A DNA stretch of 64,000 nucleotides from Cellulomonas xylanilytica (GTDB taxonomy: Bacteria; Actinomycetota; Actinomycetes; Actinomycetales; Cellulomonadaceae): the NCBI RefSeq assembly GCF_007989805.1, contig NZ_BJUB01000009.1, forward strand, positions 1-64,000. The letters are read 5' to 3'. How positions within the stretch are numbered: position 1 is the first letter of the stretch; every line of letters begins with the position of its first letter. Made by a program: the position numbers and the translations under genes. A model generated the notes under the pieces. That model made no database searches. It was given only the letters and a program-made list of their open reading frames with translations, and was not told the DNA's origin. Shown here piece after piece: positions 60,552-64,000 of the stretch.

Positions 60552-61342
60552 TGCCGTCCTCCTGCGATGGGTGCGGTGGCGGGTTCGAGCTCGCCCTCGG
60601 TACGTCGTCGTGGCACGAGCGCCGGCCGCGGGGCGCGCAGCGGCACCCACACGCTGTAGCGGTCGGCGCGATAGCAGGCGCGGGAGAACATGGTCGCCGT
60701 GTCGACCGAGTAGGTGCGCCGCTCGGCGCGCAGGACGGCGCGCGCGTCGCCGAGCCCGAGCAGCGACGCCTCCGTGTCCGTGGCTTCGTCGGCGGACAGG
60801 GTGTCCTCGCCCCACTCGGGGGCCAGCCCGAGGTCCCGCAGCGCCTCGTAGATGCTCGCCGGGGGACCGTCGTCGAAGAGCGTGGGCGCGAGGGCGACCG
60901 GCACCCACGCCTGCTCGATGCAGATGGGGACGCCGTCGGCGCTGCGCACCCGGTAGAGGAAGTGCACCTTCTGGCGCGGCTCGAGCTCGAGCGCGGTGGC
61001 GACGTCGGGCGTCGCGGCCACGACCTGCGCGGTGAGCACGGTGGTCGCGGGCTCCATGCCGCGCCGGCGCATCTCCTCGCCGAAGGTCGTCAGCCGCATC
61101 TCGAAGTCCATGCGCTGCGGCGCGACGAACGTGCCGCGGCCCTGCTCGCGGACCAGCACACCGTCGGTCACGAGCGTGTCGACGGCCTGCCGCACGGTCA
61201 TCCGGGACAGGCCGAACTGCTGGCTGAGGTGCCGCTCCGACGGGATGGCGTCGCCGACCTTGAGCTCCTGGGCGACGAGGGTGGCCAGGTGGTCGCGCAC
61301 GGTCAGGTACTTGTGTGCACTGCCCTGGTCAGGCTCGTCCAC
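60548..61342 (-). CDS. dasR: GntR/HutC-family regulator, DasR-like
   Basis: A 264-residue HutC-type regulator: winged helix (about 12-80; AIPSERHLSQQFGLSRMTVRQAVDTLVTDGVLVREQGRGTFVA) and UTRA ligand domain (about 95-240) which in DasR binds glucosamine-6-phosphate. Two dre operators in the divergent spacer and PTS genes on both sides support the DasR identity. GTG 61342 has AAGGAG upstream. It is probably autoregulated together with the EIIB/EIIA genes. Confidence 0.9.
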   Translation of the reverse strand: MDEPDQGSAHKYLTVRDHLATLVAQELKVGDAIPSERHLSQQFGLSRMTVRQAVDTLVTDGVLVREQGRGTFVAPQRMDFEMRLTTFGEEMRRRGMEPATTVLTAQVVAATPDVATALELEPRQKVHFLYRVRSADGVPICIEQAWVPVALAPTLFDDGPPASIYEALRDLGLAPEWGEDTLSADEATDTEASLLGLGDARAVLRAERRTYSVDTATMFSRACYRADRYSVWVPLRAPRPALVPRRRTEGELEPATAPIAGGRQ

Positions 61343-61403
61343 GCGGTGCCACTCCTTCGTGAGGTCGTCGTGAGGGACCGTCCGCGTCGGCGCGACGTGA
61401 CCC

Positions 61404-61432
61404 TTGACACATCATGAGGTCTAGACCAGTCT
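61404..61432 (+). promoter_or_regulatory. Promoter of the EIIC-EI operon
   Basis: -35 TTGACA (61404-61409) and weak -10 CAGTCT (61427-61432), 17 bp apart. The -10 overlaps dre1. A minus-strand promoter for dasR (TTGCGA/CATGAT) may share the region. Confidence 0.5.
61415..61430. promoter_or_regulatory. dre operator 1
   Basis: TGAGGTCTAGACCAGT matches the dre consensus ACTGGTCTAGACCAGT at 13 of 16 positions. Confidence 0.85.
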
Positions 61433-61439
61433 GCTCGCA

Positions 61440-61455
61440 ACTGGTCCAGACCAGA
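61440..61455. promoter_or_regulatory. dre operator 2
   Basis: ACTGGTCCAGACCAGA matches the dre consensus at 14 of 16 positions; centres of the two sites are 25 bp apart. Confidence 0.85.
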
Positions 61456-61508
61456 CAGCTGAACTCCCCCTCCCGAAGCATCCCAGGACACTTAACGAGG
61501 AGTGCTCC

Positions 61509-62837
61509 ATGACCACCGCTACCGCGGACGCCCCCGCGTCCACCGAGAAGCGGGGCTTCCCCGGCCTCGCCCAGCTCCAGCGCATCGGCCGCTCCCTCAT
61601 GCTGCCGATCGCCTCCCTCCCGGCCGCCGCGCTGCTGCTGCGGCTGGGCCAGCCCGACATGCTCGGCGCCGACGGCCTCGGCGCCCACCTGCCCTGGATG
61701 CTCCCGGTCGCCGACGTCCTCGCCGCCGCGGGCAACGCGCTGTTCGCCAACCTCGCGCTCCTGTTCGCCGTCGGCGTCGCCGTCGGGTTCGCGCGCAAGT
61801 CCGACGGCTCGACGGCGCTCGCGGCCGTCATCGGGTACCTCGTGTTCGACGGGGTCAGCACCGCGCTCTCGCCGTACGTGCTGGAGAAGGCGAGCGAGGG
61901 CGAGACGCAGCAGGTCATCAACTACGGCGTCCTCGGCGGCATCGTCATGGGCCCCGTCGCGGCGCTGCTGTTCCAGAAGTACTACCGGATCAAGCTGCCC
62001 CCGTACCTCGCGTTCTTCGGCGGCCGACGGTTCGTGCCGATCGTCACCGCCGGTGCCGCGATCCTCGTCGCCGTCGCCGGTGCGCTGATCTACCCGGCGT
62101 TCGACACCGGCTTCACCGCCGTCGGCGACTGGGTCACGGGCTCGACGATCCTCGGTGCCTTCGTCTACGGCACGACGAACCGGTTGCTGGTGCCCATCGG
62201 CCTGCACCACCTGCTGAACTCGCTGCCGTGGTTCCAGTTCGGCTCCTACACCGACTCCAGCGGTGACGTCTGGCACGGCGACATCGCGCGCTTCCTGCAC
62301 GGCGACCCCACCGCCGGCACCTTCATGACGGGCTTCTTCCCGATCATGATGTTCGCGCTCCCCGCTGCCGCCCTGGCGATCGTGCACACGTCCAAGGCGA
62401 AGAACCGCAAGGTCATCGCCGGGATCATGGGCTCCGCCGCGCTGGTCTCGTTCGTCACCGGGGTCACCGAGCCTCTCGAGTTCGCGTTCGTCTATGTCGC
62501 CTACCCGCTGTACGTCATCCACGCGGTGCTCACCGGAACGTCGCTCGCGCTGGTCAACGCGCTCGGCATCAAGGACGGGTTCGGGTTCTCCGCGGGCGCC
62601 ATCGACTACGTGCTGAACTACCGGATCGCGACCATGCCGCTGCTGCTGCTCGTCGTGGGGCTCGGGTACGCGGTCGTGTACTACTTCCTGTTCCGGTTCG
62701 TCATCACGCGCTGGCAGCTGCGCACGCCGGGCCGCGAGGACGACGACGACCCGTCGACCACCCCGTCGTCGTCCGAGCACGAGCCCGCCACGGAGCCGCA
62801 GGTCACGGCGGTCGACGAGACGGCGCCCAGCCGATGA
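61509..62837 (+). CDS. PTS EIIC component, N-acetylglucosamine type
   Basis: A 442-residue EIIC with about ten membrane helices: LQRIGRSLMLPIASLPAAALLLRLGQPD at the start, YGTTNRLLVPIGLHHLLNSLPWFQFG and SFVTGVTEPLEFAFVYVAYPLYVIHAVLTGTSLALVNALGIK, all characteristic of NagE/PtsG-type channels with the GlcNAc-type TEPLEF loop. EIIA and EIIB are encoded divergently. A 50-residue acidic tail ends the protein. GAGGAG precedes ATG 61509. Controlled by the dre sites. Confidence 0.93.
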   Translation: MTTATADAPASTEKRGFPGLAQLQRIGRSLMLPIASLPAAALLLRLGQPDMLGADGLGAHLPWMLPVADVLAAAGNALFANLALLFAVGVAVGFARKSDGSTALAAVIGYLVFDGVSTALSPYVLEKASEGETQQVINYGVLGGIVMGPVAALLFQKYYRIKLPPYLAFFGGRRFVPIVTAGAAILVAVAGALIYPAFDTGFTAVGDWVTGSTILGAFVYGTTNRLLVPIGLHHLLNSLPWFQFGSYTDSSGDVWHGDIARFLHGDPTAGTFMTGFFPIMMFALPAAALAIVHTSKAKNRKVIAGIMGSAALVSFVTGVTEPLEFAFVYVAYPLYVIHAVLTGTSLALVNALGIKDGFGFSAGAIDYVLNYRIATMPLLLLVVGLGYAVVYYFLFRFVITRWQLRTPGREDDDDPSTTPSSSEHEPATEPQVTAVDETAPSR

Positions 62838-64000
62838 CCTCCGCGGTCGTCGCCGCCCCGCTGACCCTGAGGGGGTTCGGGGTCAGCCCAGGACGCCGGG
62901 CCGGGGTCGTGGCGCGCATGCCCGACGCCCCGCCGGCGCCGTCGCCCGAGCCGTCGGCTCCGGGGACGGACCTGGCGGCGGCGGCGACCGCGGTGGACGC
63001 AGCGGCGGCGCGGGTCCGGGACGCCCTCGCGCGCGCCGCCGAGACGGCGACCGGGGACGCGGCCGACATCCTCGCGGTCACCGCGGCGATGGCCGCCGAC
63101 CCGTCGCTCGCCGACGAGGCGCGGCGGCGGGTCCTCGAGACCCGCGCGACGCCCTCCCGTGCGGTGTGGGACGCGGCCGAGCTGGTCGCCGAGCAGCTGC
63201 GCGCGCTGGGCGGGATGTTCGCCGACCGCGCCCGGGACGTGCAGGACGTGCGGGATCGGATCGTCGCGGAGCTGCTGGGCCTGCGCCCGCCCGGAGTGCC
63301 AGACCCCGGGACGCCGTTCGTGCTGGTGGCGCGGGACCTCGCCCCCGCCGACGCCGCCCGGCTGGACCCGGCGCAGGTGCTCGCGGTCGTCACCGCGGGC
63401 GGGGGGCCGACGGCGCACACCGCCATCCTGGCGCGGTCGCTGGGCATCCCGTGCGTCGTCGCGGTGGCGGGGGCGCTCGACCTCGCCGACGGGGAGACGG
63501 TGCTCGTCGACGGCTCGACCGGCGACGTGGTCCGGCACCCGTCGGCCGAGTCCGTCGAGCGCGCGGCGCACGCAAGGCCGCGCCCGACGCGGCTGGAGGG
63601 TCCCGGACGCACGGCGGACGGGCATCCGGTCGCGCTGCTGGCGAACGTCGGCGACCCGGCCGGAGCGGTCGCCGCGGCCGAGACCGGCGCCGAGGGGATC
63701 GGGCTGTTCCGCACCGAGTTCGGGTTCCTCGGGCGGACCACGCCGCCGGGCATCCCGGAGCAGGTGGCGGCCTACTGCCAGGTGCTCGCCGCGTTCCCCG
63801 GCCGGCGCGTCGTCATCCGCACGCTGGACGCCGGTGCCGACAAGCCGCTGCCGTTCGTCACGGCGTCCGGTGAGCCCAACCCGGCCCTCGGGGTCCGCGG
63901 GCTGCGCACCTCGTGGGCGCACCCGGCGGTCCTCGACGACCAGCTCGAGGCGATCGCGCAGGCCGCCGCGGCGTCGTCGGCGGACGTCTGGGTCATGGCG
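62834..64000 (+). CDS. ptsI: PTS enzyme I, N-terminal part (cut by window edge)
   Basis: The first 389 codons of enzyme I, which takes phosphate from PEP and passes it to HPr. Phospho-acceptor His195 lies in AGGGPTAHTAILARSLGIP; the C-terminal PEP-binding barrel begins with GAEGIGLFRTEFGFLGR and RTLDAGADKPL. About 170-185 residues are missing. ATG 62834 overlaps the EIIC stop (ATGA). HPr is probably encoded just beyond the edge. Confidence 0.96.
   Translation, partial: MTSAVVAAPLTLRGFGVSPGRRAGVVARMPDAPPAPSPEPSAPGTDLAAAATAVDAAAARVRDALARAAETATGDAADILAVTAAMAADPSLADEARRRVLETRATPSRAVWDAAELVAEQLRALGGMFADRARDVQDVRDRIVAELLGLRPPGVPDPGTPFVLVARDLAPADAARLDPAQVLAVVTAGGGPTAHTAILARSLGIPCVVAVAGALDLADGETVLVDGSTGDVVRHPSAESVERAAHARPRPTRLEGPGRTADGHPVALLANVGDPAGAVAAAETGAEGIGLFRTEFGFLGRTTPPGIPEQVAAYCQVLAAFPGRRVVIRTLDAGADKPLPFVTASGEPNPALGVRGLRTSWAHPAVLDDQLEAIAQAAAASSADVWVMA

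Overview
This 64 kb window is high-GC actinobacterial chromosome. The gene content fits a Cellulomonas-like member of the Micrococcales; the genus is my inference, not a match I could run. Pointers are very GC-rich third codon positions, frequent GTG starts, many leaderless genes, an F420-type LLM oxidoreductase, a Bpa proteasome activator, a complete CvnABCD conservon and a DasR-controlled N-acetylglucosamine-type PTS. No rRNA, tRNA, CRISPR array, transposase or clear prophage was found, and no gene-free stretch exceeds 300 bp.

Left part (1-9.1 kb): a WXG100-like small protein is followed by a larger protein cut by the window edge, a possible type VII-type effector pair. Next come a secreted protein and a lipoprotein of unknown role, a Gfo/Idh/MocA oxidoreductase, an F420-type oxidoreductase, a small protein resembling a piece of phage prohead protease, a NarL-type two-component pair and an RsbW-like ATPase.

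Iron region (9.2-15.4 kb): a VIT/CCC1 transporter with a ferritin-like head lies upstream of a siderophore ABC transporter (ATPase, lipoprotein, fused double permease) and a siderophore-interacting reductase. Two DtxR/IdeR-type iron boxes sit directly on leaderless promoters. From 15.6 to 19.6 kb lies an unusual tight operon of a uracil-DNA-glycosylase-like protein, an amidohydrolase and an S41 peptidase. It is the best candidate here for an undescribed system.

Middle part (19.7-42.9 kb): mostly housekeeping and metabolic genes. These are a pseudouridine synthase, APC permease, ArsR-SRPBCC autoregulator, gluconokinase, MFS pumps, TetR/VOC pair, PoxB-like enzyme, phosphoglucomutase, GT2, a phosphatase-like membrane protein, prephenate dehydratase, lipid kinase, SerRS and a HAD phosphatase. 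Two copies of a 69-bp palindromic intergenic repeat occur at 24.2 and 40.7 kb.

Right part (43-64 kb): a sugar ABC transporter lacking its own ATPase lies under CTTGC-repeat operators. Then come EamA, Bpa, AGE epimerase and quinone oxidoreductase genes. The conservon follows, with a 1561-residue sensor carrying a long Trp/Pro/Ala repeat tail and a 29-codon mini-ORF wedged between cvnA and cvnB. After an orphan PIN protein and a DUF2252 protein, the window ends in the PTS island. There dasR, two EIIB genes, EIIA and cutC run leftward, EIIC and EI run rightward, and two dre operators lie between them.
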